A stretch of DNA of 64,000 nucleotides from an uncultured Burkholderiaceae bacterium (GTDB taxonomy: Bacteria > Pseudomonadota > Gammaproteobacteria > Burkholderiales > Burkholderiaceae), in NCBI GenBank assembly GCA_937871985.1, contig CALMPB010000383.1, positions 1 to 64,000 of the forward strand, given 5' to 3'. Shown one piece after another: positions 1-8,713 of the stretch (positions within the stretch are counted from its first letter, which is position 1; each line of letters begins with the position of its first letter). A program made the position numbers and the translations under genes. The notes beneath the pieces are model-generated. The model did no database searches, had not been told where the DNA came from, and worked only from the letters and a program-made list of their open reading frames with translations.

Positions 1-1288
1 CGCCCTTGCCCACCTCTTCGTAGTACCAGCGCCAGGCGCTCGGCTCGATGGGTTCACCCACGGTCGTCATGTGCTTGAAATGGTAGTTGCACTTCCTGGG
101 CTCCTCGGGCCCTTGCCGCCGCAGCGCGCGAACCGCTGTAGGCGAAGTATGGAAAATATTCACGCCCAGCCGCTCGGCGATGCGCCACGGACGCCGCACG
201 TCCGGGTAAGTGGGAGTGCCTTCATAAACCACGCTGGTTGCGGCCAGCAGCAGCGGGCCATAGACAATATACGAATGCCCTGTGATCCAGCCGATGTCGG
301 CCATGCACCAGTAGGTGTCCGTGGGATGAATGTCCTGGATGTATTTGGACGTGCCGGCCACATACGCCAGATAGCCGCCGGTGCGGTGCTGGCATCCCTT
401 GGGCTTGCCGGTGGTGCCGCTGGAATACATCAGGAACAACGGCGCCTCGGCATCCATCGACACCGGCTCCACCCGTTTTCCCTTGTACCGCTCGAGGACG
501 TCGTTCACGAAAAAGTCGCGTCCCTCGACCATGGGCGCGGGCGAACTGTACTTGCCCGGATACCGTTGCCAGATAAGGACTTTGTCGACTTCCTGCCCCA
601 TCTCCTTTGCCGTTTTTACCGCGATGTCGGCATTCACCTTGTGATCGATCAATTTGCCCGAACGCCAATAGGCGTCCGCCGAAATAAGGATCCGGCTGCC
701 GGAGTCCTGGATGCGCGAACCGCAGGACTGGCCCGAGAACCCGCCAAACACCTGGGAGTGGATGACACCCAGCCGCGCGCAGGCCAGCATCGTGATGGGC
801 AGGTCGAGCGTCATCGGCAAATGCAGGGTCACCCGGTCGCCTGCCTTGAGCCCGCAGAAGTCGCGCAACAGCGCCGCCATCTCGTTCACCCGAACATACA
901 GCTCCTGGTAAGTAAGCGCCACCGGCGGGTCTTCCTCGAGTTCGCCGACAAAGATGAAGGCCGCCTTGTTGCGATACTGCGCCAGATGGCGGTCGACGCA
1001 GTTGAAGCACGCATTGAGCTTGCCTCCCGTAAACCATTTCCAGAAAGGCGGATTGTTCGTGTCGAGCACCGTGGAGTACGGCGTCGACCAGGTCAACATA
1101 TCCGCATATTCCTTGAAGCAATCGGGGAAGTTATCTTCGCCGAACTTCTTGCGAATATCCGGATCGCGCATATTCGCCTGCTCGATGAACGCCTTGGAGG
1201 GCTGAAAATACTGCTCTTCCTTCCAGTGCACCGCAATCTGGGCTTCGGTTGCCTCGGTGCGTTCCTCGGTGTGAGTCTTGTTGGTCAT
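1..1288 (-). CDS. acs: Acetyl-CoA synthetase, N-terminal two thirds (cut by window edge)
   Basis: Acetate--CoA ligase, an AMP-forming enzyme that makes acetyl-CoA from acetate, ATP and CoA in the cytoplasm. About 429 codons are in the window; the family is usually about 650 residues, so the C-terminal domain lies to the left. The adenylation P-loop MYSSGTTGKPKG is at residues 287-298, and WSTPYSTVLDTNNPPFWKWF near the N-terminus is typical of the ACS N-terminal domain. The ATG at 1288 is chosen because AAGGAG sits nine bases before it; an in-frame ATG at 1297 would overlap that site. It follows satP on the same strand by 87 bases, so uptake and activation of acetate are probably co-transcribed. 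A propionyl-CoA ligase is the main alternative and looks less likely. Confidence 0.93.
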   Translation of the reverse strand, partial: MTNKTHTEERTEATEAQIAVHWKEEQYFQPSKAFIEQANMRDPDIRKKFGEDNFPDCFKEYADMLTWSTPYSTVLDTNNPPFWKWFTGGKLNACFNCVDRHLAQYRNKAAFIFVGELEEDPPVALTYQELYVRVNEMAALLRDFCGLKAGDRVTLHLPMTLDLPITMLACARLGVIHSQVFGGFSGQSCGSRIQDSGSRILISADAYWRSGKLIDHKVNADIAVKTAKEMGQEVDKVLIWQRYPGKYSSPAPMVEGRDFFVNDVLERYKGKRVEPVSMDAEAPLFLMYSSGTTGKPKGCQHRTGGYLAYVAGTSKYIQDIHPTDTYWCMADIGWITGHSYIVYGPLLLAATSVVYEGTPTYPDVRRPWRIAERLGVNIFHTSPTAVRALRRQGPEEPRKCNYHFKHMTTVGEPIEPSAWRWYYEEVGKG

Positions 1289-1375
1289 GACCGTCATCTC
1301 CTTGCCGGAGCGGGACGCTATCGAGCCGGCCGGCAGCAATAGCGCGCTCCGTGCCTGCCTGCATCGACTGTTTGC

Positions 1376-1960
1376 TCAGCCGGAAATCGGCGCGCCCAGG
1401 GGCAGCACCGTTCGATTGAAAGTTATGTTGGTTACCAGCGCGAAGCTCGTGTACACGGCGATGAGCCCGCATAGAACGCCAACCCACCCGCCGGCGACGC
1501 TAAGGCCGTTCACGCCCAGCAACGCGCCGAAGCCCAGCAGGAAAAAGGTGATCCACAAGGTAAGGAATACCCACCAAAGCGCTTTATTCAGCTTGAAGGT
1601 GGCCACCCACATATAAAGCGTGAATACCCCCCAGCCGAGCAAAGCCACCGCAATGGTGCTGCCGGCTTGCGACAGATCCAGCACGCCGTGTCCACCCAGC
1701 AGGACCAGGAATGTAAACCACCACCAGAATGCGCCGTACGACAGAAACGCCACCATGCCGAACGTATTGCCGCCCTTGAATTCCAGCAGGCCGGCCAGTA
1801 TTTGAATGAGGCCGCCAAACGCGAATGCAAGCGGCAACACCACCTGCTCGCCGCCCTTGGGCAGCACACCCGCGTTGATCAAGCTGAGCATTACCGTAGT
1901 GAATCCGAAACCGACCAGTCCCAGCGGGGCGGGGTTGGCTTGTTTGATTTCTTCTGCCAT
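1376..1960 (-). CDS. satP: Acetate/succinate transporter, SatP (GPR1/FUN34/YaaH) family
   Basis: A 194-residue inner-membrane protein of the acetate uptake transporter family, which imports acetate (and in E. coli succinate) with protons. The family signature NPAPLGL is at residues 9-15, and six hydrophobic segments fill the rest, including the aromatic run FWWWFTFLVLLGG. Length matches E. coli SatP (about 188). The ATG at 1960 has AGGAGA upstream. It sits just before acs on the same strand, which fits a two-gene acetate assimilation unit. Confidence 0.9.
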   Translation of the reverse strand: MAEEIKQANPAPLGLVGFGFTTVMLSLINAGVLPKGGEQVVLPLAFAFGGLIQILAGLLEFKGGNTFGMVAFLSYGAFWWWFTFLVLLGGHGVLDLSQAGSTIAVALLGWGVFTLYMWVATFKLNKALWWVFLTLWITFFLLGFGALLGVNGLSVAGGWVGVLCGLIAVYTSFALVTNITFNRTVLPLGAPISG

Positions 1961-2100
1961 GAAAGTCTCCTGTCAAGGACACTCAACCCCCATCGTTTTA
2001 TGCATCCATGATGCGCTTACGGGAACGACATTTCAAGGCATTTGCGAGGGATTCTGCTGAAGATGACAGACAGCTGAACAGACGCCGCGCGCACGTGGAT

Positions 2101-3312
2101 TTATCGGTTCATGATGTCGGCCGCGGCACGCTCGATATGCTGCATGAATATTTCGCTCAACGACGAAAGCTGCGCATCCCTGCGAAAAATAAAGCCCATA
2201 TCCCGTTCGGTGTCGGGGAGCTCGATGTCCAGCATGCGCACTTCGCCCGAGGCGATTTCATAGGCCAGGTATTCCGGAGACACGGCGGAAACGACGTCGC
2301 TGTGCTGCAAAAGGCCCCGTAATATTCCAAGATCGCCGGCCTGAACCGAGACGTGAGGCGGCTTGACGCCAAGGCGCAGGAACAGATTGTTCAGCAACTC
2401 GCGCGTCGGCGCCCCTCTATCTCGCAACACCCACGGATAACGCACCAGGTCGGCGATCTCCACTCCGTCCTTTGCGCACAAAGGATGCCCCGCGCGCACC
2501 ACCGCGACCAGCCGATCCCTGCCGATTACCCGGACTTGAAAATCCCGGTGGGCGTACTCCGCGCTCAGGCCTGTCAGGATGAAGTCGATTTCACCCGAAC
2601 GCACGCCTTCGAACAAAATTTCAAAAGGCGCATCCACCATGGACACCTGGATATTGGGATGCTTGCCGATCAGCGTTGCAATGGCCTGCGGCAGAACACG
2701 AGTTCGCAAGGCGGGGAGCGCCGCAAACCTCAGATGCCCGGTCATTTCGCCCCGATGCTGGGCGATGTCCACCTCGAGATGCCGCAGCTCCGCCAAGACC
2801 CGCTGAACATGAAACAACAGGAGATCGCCCTCTTCGGTGATGACCATGCCCTTCGACGTGCGCCGGAACAGGCGCAACCCCAAAGAGTCTTCGACCTGGC
2901 GCAGCAGCGCGCTGACCGCCGGCTGCGACAGCCCCATTATGGCCGCGACGCTGGGCATATGCCCCATCTCGCGCAGCCGCACCAACACGGCCAACTGCCG
3001 TTCGCCGACCAGCATTGAAAACAACGGCGCATTGGGAAGCGCCTTGAAGGGCGCCAGTTCGAGGTAGGCAAGCCGCAGCTCGCCGGCGATTCGTTTTGCC
3101 CGCCGATAAGCGGTATCGCCGAAGCGGGTGGGCGTCATTCCCGAAGGCTCTCTGTCGAACAGGGTCGCCTCGAAGGCGATTTCAAGCTGACGGATGGAGT
3201 TGGCCACCGCCGAAGAAGTGCGTAAAAGTTGCTCCGCCGCGCGGGCGATGCTGCCCGCCTCGACAACCGCGATAAGCGCCCGCAAGTGCCGCAAATGATT
3301 TCTTTCGCTCAT
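2101..3312 (-). CDS. LysR-type regulator with two N-terminal HTH domains
   Basis: A 403-residue transcription factor, about 100 residues longer than a normal LysR protein (about 300). The extra length is a second DNA-binding domain. HTH 1 covers residues 5-64 (AGSIARAAEQLLRTSSAVANSI), and HTH 2 covers about 106-165 (MPSVAAIMGLSQPAVSALLRQV, then LGLRLFRRTSKGM). The effector-binding domain runs from about 193 to the end. Start ATG at 3312 has AGGAAAG upstream; the open frame extends to 3393 but without a comparable ribosome site. It is divergent from the ABC operon starting at 3455, the usual LysR-target arrangement, so it probably controls that operon. The inducer is unknown. Confidence 0.9.
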   Translation of the reverse strand: MSERNHLRHLRALIAVVEAGSIARAAEQLLRTSSAVANSIRQLEIAFEATLFDREPSGMTPTRFGDTAYRRAKRIAGELRLAYLELAPFKALPNAPLFSMLVGERQLAVLVRLREMGHMPSVAAIMGLSQPAVSALLRQVEDSLGLRLFRRTSKGMVITEEGDLLLFHVQRVLAELRHLEVDIAQHRGEMTGHLRFAALPALRTRVLPQAIATLIGKHPNIQVSMVDAPFEILFEGVRSGEIDFILTGLSAEYAHRDFQVRVIGRDRLVAVVRAGHPLCAKDGVEIADLVRYPWVLRDRGAPTRELLNNLFLRLGVKPPHVSVQAGDLGILRGLLQHSDVVSAVSPEYLAYEIASGEVRMLDIELPDTERDMGFIFRRDAQLSSLSEIFMQHIERAAADIMNR

Positions 3313-3454
3313 GGCCAAGTGCTTTCCTGGGACGATATAAAAATCACCCGATAAGTAAAATCGTTCGAAGGAACAGCATAACTCACTACCCATTGCAAAG
3401 GAGGGAACCTACACTACATGCAGGCAAATCAGTTATAGCCATAAAGGAGAAGAC

Positions 3455-4432
3455 ATGATGCCGCATCTCAAAAAGACGCTGGGTAGCGCCTTGTTCGCAC
3501 TGCTGTCCCTGGGTTTCAGCACCAGTCACGCCGACCCGCTCACCTTGCGGGTAGGGTACGGCTCGGCGGCCGAGGAGCCGCTATGGGTCATGAAGGCCTC
3601 GCCCGAAGTCACCCCGAACCAGGGCAAGGCCTATAAGCTCGACTACACCTTCTTCCGAGGAACCGATAAGCGTTTTCAAGCCCTGGAAGCCGGCGAACTC
3701 GACATTGCCACCGGTTCCACCCACAGCGTCATGATGGCTGCGGCCCACGGCTTGAAATTCAAGGTTGTCGCGTCCCTGTCCCGCGAGGGCGGCAACGGCT
3801 TCGCCACGCAATACATGGCGCTGGACAGTTCACCTATCAAGACGATCAAAGACCTCAAGGGCAAGACCATCGGCATCAACGGGGCTCGCTCCTCCGCCGA
3901 AATCTGGGCGCGTCTTGCCTTGACCAAGAACGGCCTCGATCCCGCCCGCGACGTCAAATGGGTGGCCATTCCATTTCCCAGCCAAGGCGAAGCCGTACGA
4001 TCCGGCCAACTCGACGTGGGCGCCTTTCCCCAGCCATTTGCCGCATTCGAAGAAAAACGCGGCGGCATGCATACCGTGTTCACGTCCACCGACGGCACTG
4101 GCCACGAAGAAGACCTGATGCTGCTGCTTGCCAGTGAAAAAATGGTGAAGGAACATCCGGACGTACTGCGCGCCTTCCTTGCCGACCTGGTAAAAGCCGC
4201 TCATTTCTATGCCAAGGAACCACGTAAAAGCGGCCAGGAACTCATCGATGCCCGGTTCGTCAACATTCCGCTGGACACATTCGTCAACATGCGCAAAAAC
4301 GGGCTCCCCCTGGACGGCAAAGTCAATATGGACGCCATGCACAGCTTGGTGGGCGACCTGACAAAATTCGGCTATATCGACACGAAGCTGGATCTGAAAC
4401 AAGTCATCGACATGTCCTATCTGCCGGAGTAA
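3455..4432 (+). CDS. ABC transporter substrate-binding protein (SsuA/TauA/NMT1 type)
   Basis: Periplasmic binding protein of 325 residues for a nitrate/sulfonate/taurine-type importer. A signal peptide covers residues 1-26, with cleavage after STSHA. The mature part shows the family pattern: LTLRVGYGSAAEEPLW, then FRGTDKRFQALEAGELDIATG, then DLKGKTIGINGARSSAE. ATG 3455 follows AAGGAG at a good distance. It is first in a run with ATPase, two permeases, aldolase and hydrolase genes, with gaps of 11 bases or less and several overlaps. The ligand is probably an organic anion degraded by the two enzymes at the end of the operon; its identity cannot be read. Confidence 0.9.
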   Translation: MMPHLKKTLGSALFALLSLGFSTSHADPLTLRVGYGSAAEEPLWVMKASPEVTPNQGKAYKLDYTFFRGTDKRFQALEAGELDIATGSTHSVMMAAAHGLKFKVVASLSREGGNGFATQYMALDSSPIKTIKDLKGKTIGINGARSSAEIWARLALTKNGLDPARDVKWVAIPFPSQGEAVRSGQLDVGAFPQPFAAFEEKRGGMHTVFTSTDGTGHEEDLMLLLASEKMVKEHPDVLRAFLADLVKAAHFYAKEPRKSGQELIDARFVNIPLDTFVNMRKNGLPLDGKVNMDAMHSLVGDLTKFGYIDTKLDLKQVIDMSYLPE

Positions 4433-4434
4433 GC

Positions 4435-5226
4435 ATGCAGCCAAATACGGAATACCTGAAGGCCGAAGGGATATCCAAGCAATTCCTGCGCAACGGCCAA
4501 GCCGTCACCGCCCTGGAGAACTTCGACCTTTCGATTTCCGAAGGCGAGTTCGTCAGCATAGTGGGGCCATCCGGCTGTGGGAAGAGTACCTTCCTGCACA
4601 TCGTCGGAGGCTTCGAAGCCCGCACGGGAGGTACGATCAGCCTTGCCGGACGGCCCGTTTCGAAGCCCGGTCCGGATCGCGGCATGCTGTTCCAGGACTA
4701 CGCCCTGTTTCCTTGGCGCACCGTCCTCGGCAATGTCGCCTGGGGCCTGGAGGTCAAGGGCCTGGACAAGTCCGAGCGGCTGGCTGTTGCCCGCAAGTAC
4801 ATCGCCATGGTGGGGCTCGCCAAGTTCGAGAACAGCTATCCTGGGGAACTTTCGGGCGGCATGCAGCAGCGCGTTGCGCTGGCGCGCACGCTGGCCTATG
4901 AACCGCAGATGCTGCTCATGGACGAGCCCTTCGGTGCGCTGGACGCGCAAACGCGCGAACTGATGCAGGAAGAATTGACCGACATCTGGCAACAGAACCG
5001 CCGAACCGTGCTCTTCGTCACCCACGACATCGAAGAAGCCATCTACCTGAGCGACCGGATCATCGTTTTCACGGCGCGGCCCGGACGCATCAAGGCCGAT
5101 CTGCGCGTCGACCTGCCGCGCCCCCGCTCCGCCGCAATAAGAAAATCGCAGGCGTTCACGGATCAGCACGCCGAAATCTGGGACATGTTGCGCGAGGAAG
5201 TCCTGCGGGCCAAGGAGGCGGCATGA
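4435..5226 (+). CDS. ABC transporter ATP-binding protein (SsuB/TauB type)
   Basis: Cytoplasmic ATPase of 263 residues that powers the importer. Walker A GPSGCGKST is at 44-52, the Q-loop at Gln87, the signature LSGGM at 139-143, Walker B LLMDEPF at 160-166 with catalytic Glu164, and the switch histidine in FVTHDIEEA. It starts two bases after the binding-protein stop and its own stop overlaps the next permease start by four bases (ATGA), which indicates translational coupling. Confidence 0.94.
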   Translation: MQPNTEYLKAEGISKQFLRNGQAVTALENFDLSISEGEFVSIVGPSGCGKSTFLHIVGGFEARTGGTISLAGRPVSKPGPDRGMLFQDYALFPWRTVLGNVAWGLEVKGLDKSERLAVARKYIAMVGLAKFENSYPGELSGGMQQRVALARTLAYEPQMLLMDEPFGALDAQTRELMQEELTDIWQQNRRTVLFVTHDIEEAIYLSDRIIVFTARPGRIKADLRVDLPRPRSAAIRKSQAFTDQHAEIWDMLREEVLRAKEAA

Positions 5227-6032
5227 CGGCCCTGCGCAAGGACGCTGCCTGCCTGACCCGCGCGCGCAGTACACTGCGCGGCCTGATCGGCTGGACGCTT
5301 CCCGTCCTACTGCTGGTTGCAATGCAATGGGCCGCGGACCGCCACGACGCGCCTCGCTACGTGGTGGCGCCGACAACCATTGCCGCCACCATCTGGCATC
5401 TGCTCGCCAGCGGCGATCTATACCGCGACACCGTGGCGTCGGGCATTCGATCCTATAGCGGCTTCGTCCTCGGCGCCACGTCCGGCGTGTTCATCGGACT
5501 GCTCAGCGCCGTATGGCGCAAGGCGGAAGCCTTCTTCGATCCCCTCGTATCGACCTTGTACCCGGTGCCAAAAATCGCGCTGCTGCCGGTGATCATTACC
5601 TGGCTGGGGTTCGGCGACATATCCAAGATAGCCGTCATCTCGGTGGCGGTTTTCTTCCCGACCTTCATCAATACTTTGTACGGAGCCCGGGCCACGCCCG
5701 TCCGCCTGATCTGGGCGGCTCGCAACATGGGGGCAAAGCGCGCCTATATTTTCTGGCACGTCGTGTTGCCGGCCTCCTTGCCGCAAATTTTCACCGGATT
5801 GCGGTCGGGCCTGGCCTTGTCGTTCATCGTTCTGTTCGCCGCCGAAATGGTGGGCTCGCACGATGGCCTGGGCGACCTCATCATGCGTTCGCAAGACGCC
5901 ATGCGATACGACTGGATGTACGCGGCGATCCTGGCCATCGGCCTGCTGGGTTTCATCAGCGACAGGATTCTGCTCGCGGTTCGGCGCAAGCTCCTGGCGA
6001 ACAAATACTCAGGGGAAGCGAACCATGGCTGA
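5223..6032 (+). CDS. ABC transporter permease, first of a pair (SsuC/TauC type)
   Basis: Inner-membrane permease of 269 residues with about six hydrophobic segments. The EAA-type cytoplasmic loop that docks the ATPase is visible as ARNMGAKRAYIFWHVVLPASLPQI, and the typical family segment YPVPKIALLPVIITWLGFG precedes it. The start overlaps the ATPase stop and the end overlaps the next permease by eight bases. Two different permease genes in one operon imply a heterodimeric channel, whereas most SsuC/TauC systems use a homodimer. Confidence 0.92.
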   Translation: MTALRKDAACLTRARSTLRGLIGWTLPVLLLVAMQWAADRHDAPRYVVAPTTIAATIWHLLASGDLYRDTVASGIRSYSGFVLGATSGVFIGLLSAVWRKAEAFFDPLVSTLYPVPKIALLPVIITWLGFGDISKIAVISVAVFFPTFINTLYGARATPVRLIWAARNMGAKRAYIFWHVVLPASLPQIFTGLRSGLALSFIVLFAAEMVGSHDGLGDLIMRSQDAMRYDWMYAAILAIGLLGFISDRILLAVRRKLLANKYSGEANHG

Positions 6033-6834
6033 AAACATGCTTGCCGCCGCCCGGCGAACGGCCGCCGTGCTCTACCCGCTTGTGATCCTGGCCGTCCTGT
6101 GGGAGGTGCTCTCGCGCACAGGACTGGTGTCGCCACGGCTGATGCCGTCGCTGGGTGTAATCGGCGCGGCCTTCCTAAAAGGCGTCTGGAGCGGCGAGAT
6201 CATTCACCACGCCTCGGTTTCCCTGATGCGCGCGCTCAGCGGCTTCGGCATCGCCATCGTCGCGGGCATATTGCTCGGCGTGTTCATGGCACGCATCCGC
6301 TGGTTCGAACAACTGGTCGAGCCGATATTCTCGTTCGGCTATCCCGTGCCGAAAATCGCGCTATACCCGGTTTTCATCCTGATACTGGGCTTCGGATCGC
6401 TATCGAAAATCGCCCTGATAGCCCTGGAGTGCTCCTTTCCAATCGCCGTCAACACCTACTTCGGCATACGGGCCGTCGCCCCCAGGCTCATCTGGAGCGC
6501 AAACAATATGGGGGCCAGCCCGTTCCGCACGTTTTTCCGCGTCCTCCTTCCGGCCGCGCTTCCTTCCATCATGTCAGGCATCCGGGTCGCGCTGCCGCTG
6601 TCCCTGGTCGTCGTGATCGTCACCGAGATGATCGGCGAAAGCGTCGGGCTGGGCTATTACATTTCGTATGCCTCGGCGTCTTTCATGTACGCCTCGTCCT
6701 ATGCGGGAGTGATAGCCGTGGCGATCATGGGCTTCGTGCTGGATCGGATTGTCGTCGCCATTCGTAACCGCCTGGTCTTCTGGGAGCCCAAGGGGGCGGC
6801 CCAGGACTCCAGTCCATCACCTTTAGAGATTTGA
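6025..6834 (+). CDS. ABC transporter permease, second of a pair
   Basis: A 269-residue inner-membrane permease paralogous to the preceding gene. Shared segments are YPVPKIALYPVFILILGFGSLSKIA and the EAA loop ANNMGASPFRTFFRVLLPAALP. ATG 6025 lies inside the end of the first permease and gives a protein of the same length. The long in-frame extension back to 5863 is read-through of the overlapping gene and is not used. It is followed one base later by the aldolase gene. Confidence 0.91.
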   Translation: MAENMLAAARRTAAVLYPLVILAVLWEVLSRTGLVSPRLMPSLGVIGAAFLKGVWSGEIIHHASVSLMRALSGFGIAIVAGILLGVFMARIRWFEQLVEPIFSFGYPVPKIALYPVFILILGFGSLSKIALIALECSFPIAVNTYFGIRAVAPRLIWSANNMGASPFRTFFRVLLPAALPSIMSGIRVALPLSLVVVIVTEMIGESVGLGYYISYASASFMYASSYAGVIAVAIMGFVLDRIVVAIRNRLVFWEPKGAAQDSSPSPLEI

Positions 6835-6835
6835 A

Positions 6836-7561
6836 ATGACATTGAAAGAACAGTTGAATCAGCTTGCCGCGGCCTGCCGCATCCTCGAAATGGAAGGCCA
6901 CGGAGACATGACGCTGGGCCATGTATCCCTGCGGGATCCCGAGGGCCGCGGCTTCTGGCTCAAACGCAATGCGCGCGGGCTCGGCGAAATCGTTTCGGCC
7001 GACGACTTCGTGCTTGTCGACTACGACGGCGCCAAGCTCGAAGGAGAAGGCGGCCGGCATTCGGAATGGCCCATCCATTCCGAGATTCTCCGCAATCGTC
7101 CGGACGTAGCCGTCGTCGCCCACACCCATCCCCCTTACGCCAGCACCCTCTCTTCGCTCGACTCCCCTCTCGCGCCGTTTACGCTGGATGCCGACTATTT
7201 CGACGTCCTGCCCTGCCACCGCGATGAAACCGCGTTGCTGACCACCAAGGAAGACGGCGAAGCGCTTGCGCGCACCCTGGACAACCACTTCGCCGTCCTC
7301 ATGGCCAATCATGGGGTCACGTTCTGCGGCACATCGATAGCCCATGCCGTATGCGTGGGCGTGTTCCTCGAACGGGCCGCGCGCATCCACTTCCACGGCA
7401 TCCAGACACGCGCCACGGCGACCTTCCCCCCCGCCCCGGTGCGGCAGAAGCGCCGGGAACAGATCATGACCCCGATACACGTCGAGCACTCGTGGAATTA
7501 CTTCATGCGCAAACTGGCCTCGCTCGAAAAAGCGCGCGGCTGCACCGAAATCTTCAGCTGA
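6836..7561 (+). CDS. Class II aldolase/adducin-family protein
   Basis: A 241-residue cytoplasmic enzyme of the fuculose-1-phosphate aldolase/ribulose-phosphate epimerase fold. The three metal-binding histidines are visible as H96 and H98 in AHTHPPY and H159 in MANHG, with the general acid-base Glu77 in SEWPIH. Members are aldolases, epimerases or decarboxylases, so the exact reaction is open. Its position directly behind an ABC importer suggests it cleaves or decarboxylates the imported compound or a product of it. Confidence 0.88.
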   Translation: MTLKEQLNQLAAACRILEMEGHGDMTLGHVSLRDPEGRGFWLKRNARGLGEIVSADDFVLVDYDGAKLEGEGGRHSEWPIHSEILRNRPDVAVVAHTHPPYASTLSSLDSPLAPFTLDADYFDVLPCHRDETALLTTKEDGEALARTLDNHFAVLMANHGVTFCGTSIAHAVCVGVFLERAARIHFHGIQTRATATFPPAPVRQKRREQIMTPIHVEHSWNYFMRKLASLEKARGCTEIFS

Positions 7562-7572
7562 GCACCCGCGCC

Positions 7573-8328
7573 ATGAGCACGCTTGAATCAAAATTCAATT
7601 ACCTTACCGCTCGAGACAGGGAAGTCATGAAGCTGTCCGGCTATGGCGCCCGCATGGGCTTCGGCGCCGCGCCGGCATTGCTGATCGTCGATGTGACCTA
7701 CGGCTTTTGCGGAGACCGGCCCGAACCCATTCTCGACTCCATACGGCGCTGGCCAAACTCTTGCGGCGAAGAGGCCTGGGCCGCCATCCAGCACATCGGC
7801 CGGCTGGCCTGCGCGTTTCGCGCCCGGAAGCGGCCTGTCATATACACCCGGGGCGCGTACCGGGAAGACAAATGGGACATGGGATCGTGGCTTTGGAAAC
7901 ACGCGCGCTCACGGCCGGATTCCCAAGCCCGGCCTGAATCCCCGCTTCATCCGGATGAAATCGTGGACGCCATCAAACCCGAGCCCAACGACCTGATCAT
8001 CGGCAAGCAAAAGCCTTCCGCGTTTTTCGGCACGCCCCTGCAGTCGCACCTTACCTTGCTCGGGGTGGATTCATTGGTCGTAACCGGATGCAGCACCTCT
8101 GGCTGTGTGCGCGCCACCGTGGTCGACGGGTTCAGCGCCAACTACCGTATCGCGGTGGCCGACGACGCCTGCTTCGATCGCCTGCAATCCAGCCATGCCA
8201 CCAGCCTGATCGACATGGACGCCAAATACGCCGACGTCATGCCCACCGCTGAAATTCTCGAGCATATGGCCCAAGCACGGTCAGAACGCCTTGCTCCGGA
8301 TCGAGCCTTGCCCGCTGACCCGTCTTGA
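7573..8328 (+). CDS. Isochorismatase-family hydrolase with an altered C-terminus
   Basis: A 251-residue cysteine hydrolase of the isochorismatase/N-carbamoylsarcosine amidase family. The catalytic triad is readable: Asp40 (LLIVDV), Lys145 (IIGKQKPSAFFGT) and nucleophile Cys178 (TGCSTSGCVRAT). ATG 7573 is 11 bases after the aldolase stop. An amide or carbamoyl substrate is likelier than isochorismate in this context. The last 20 or so residues after LEHM look foreign to the family: this end overlaps the 3' end of the opposite-strand aconitase X small subunit, and the preceding 82 bp recur at 14617, where the reading frame ends five codons after LEHM. The tail was probably replaced by recombination. 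Confidence 0.87.
   Translation: MSTLESKFNYLTARDREVMKLSGYGARMGFGAAPALLIVDVTYGFCGDRPEPILDSIRRWPNSCGEEAWAAIQHIGRLACAFRARKRPVIYTRGAYREDKWDMGSWLWKHARSRPDSQARPESPLHPDEIVDAIKPEPNDLIIGKQKPSAFFGTPLQSHLTLLGVDSLVVTGCSTSGCVRATVVDGFSANYRIAVADDACFDRLQSSHATSLIDMDAKYADVMPTAEILEHMAQARSERLAPDRALPADPS
8187..8268 (+). repeat. 82-bp direct repeat, copy A (inside isochorismatase 3' end)
   Basis: Matches 14617-14698 at 79 of 82 positions. The first 55 bases are identical, and the differences fall at 8242, 8250 and 8252. Both copies are in the same orientation, 6430 bp apart, and bracket the MFS/nitrilase/aconitase X/MarR/sulfatase module. Similarity ends abruptly at 8268, exactly where the ends of two convergent genes collide. 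Confidence 0.9.
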
Positions 8329-8713
8329 GGCTCTCGACGGGATCGAGATCGAAAGAATCGGCAATGGGAATACCTGCCAGCACGGCTCCCTGCACAACGA
8401 CGGGATTTGCCCGCCGGCAAACGAGGGCCAATGGCGCCAGTCCATGCTGCCGGATGTTCGCCAATGCCCAGGAAGTTGCAATACCGCCCTTCGGCGTCGC
8501 AAAAACAAAAATCTTTCCCTTGACCGATTCGCCGTGCAAATCATGGCCAAGGCGGGTGAACACACCCTTTTGAAGATCCATGTCGTAACGTGCGTTAAAG
8601 CCTTGGGCGGAGACGATAAGCTCGCCTTCGACGGCATTTCCGTATCCCCGCCTGAAGCGCAGCACTCGACCTGAAGCCGAACGCCCGGCCGATTGCGCCA
8701 CCGGATCATCCAT
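8237..8713 (-). CDS. Aconitase X swivel-domain subunit (DUF126)
   Basis: A 158-residue small subunit of aconitase X (AcnX), a dehydratase family whose studied members include cis-3-hydroxy-L-proline dehydratase. Family features are GRVLRFRRGYGNAVEGELIVS near the N-terminus and VKGKIFVFATPKGGIATSW in the middle. ATG 8713 overlaps the large-subunit stop by eight bases, so the two are translated together. The last 11 residues or so (after GVLTVL) are encoded by the reverse of copy A of the 82-bp repeat, so this C-terminus too was probably made by the recombination that joined the module to the isochorismatase gene. Catalytic details of this homologue are unknown. Confidence 0.87.
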   Translation of the reverse strand: MDDPVAQSAGRSASGRVLRFRRGYGNAVEGELIVSAQGFNARYDMDLQKGVFTRLGHDLHGESVKGKIFVFATPKGGIATSWALANIRQHGLAPLALVCRRANPVVVQGAVLAGIPIADSFDLDPVESLKTGQRARLDPEQGVLTVLGPYAREFQRWA

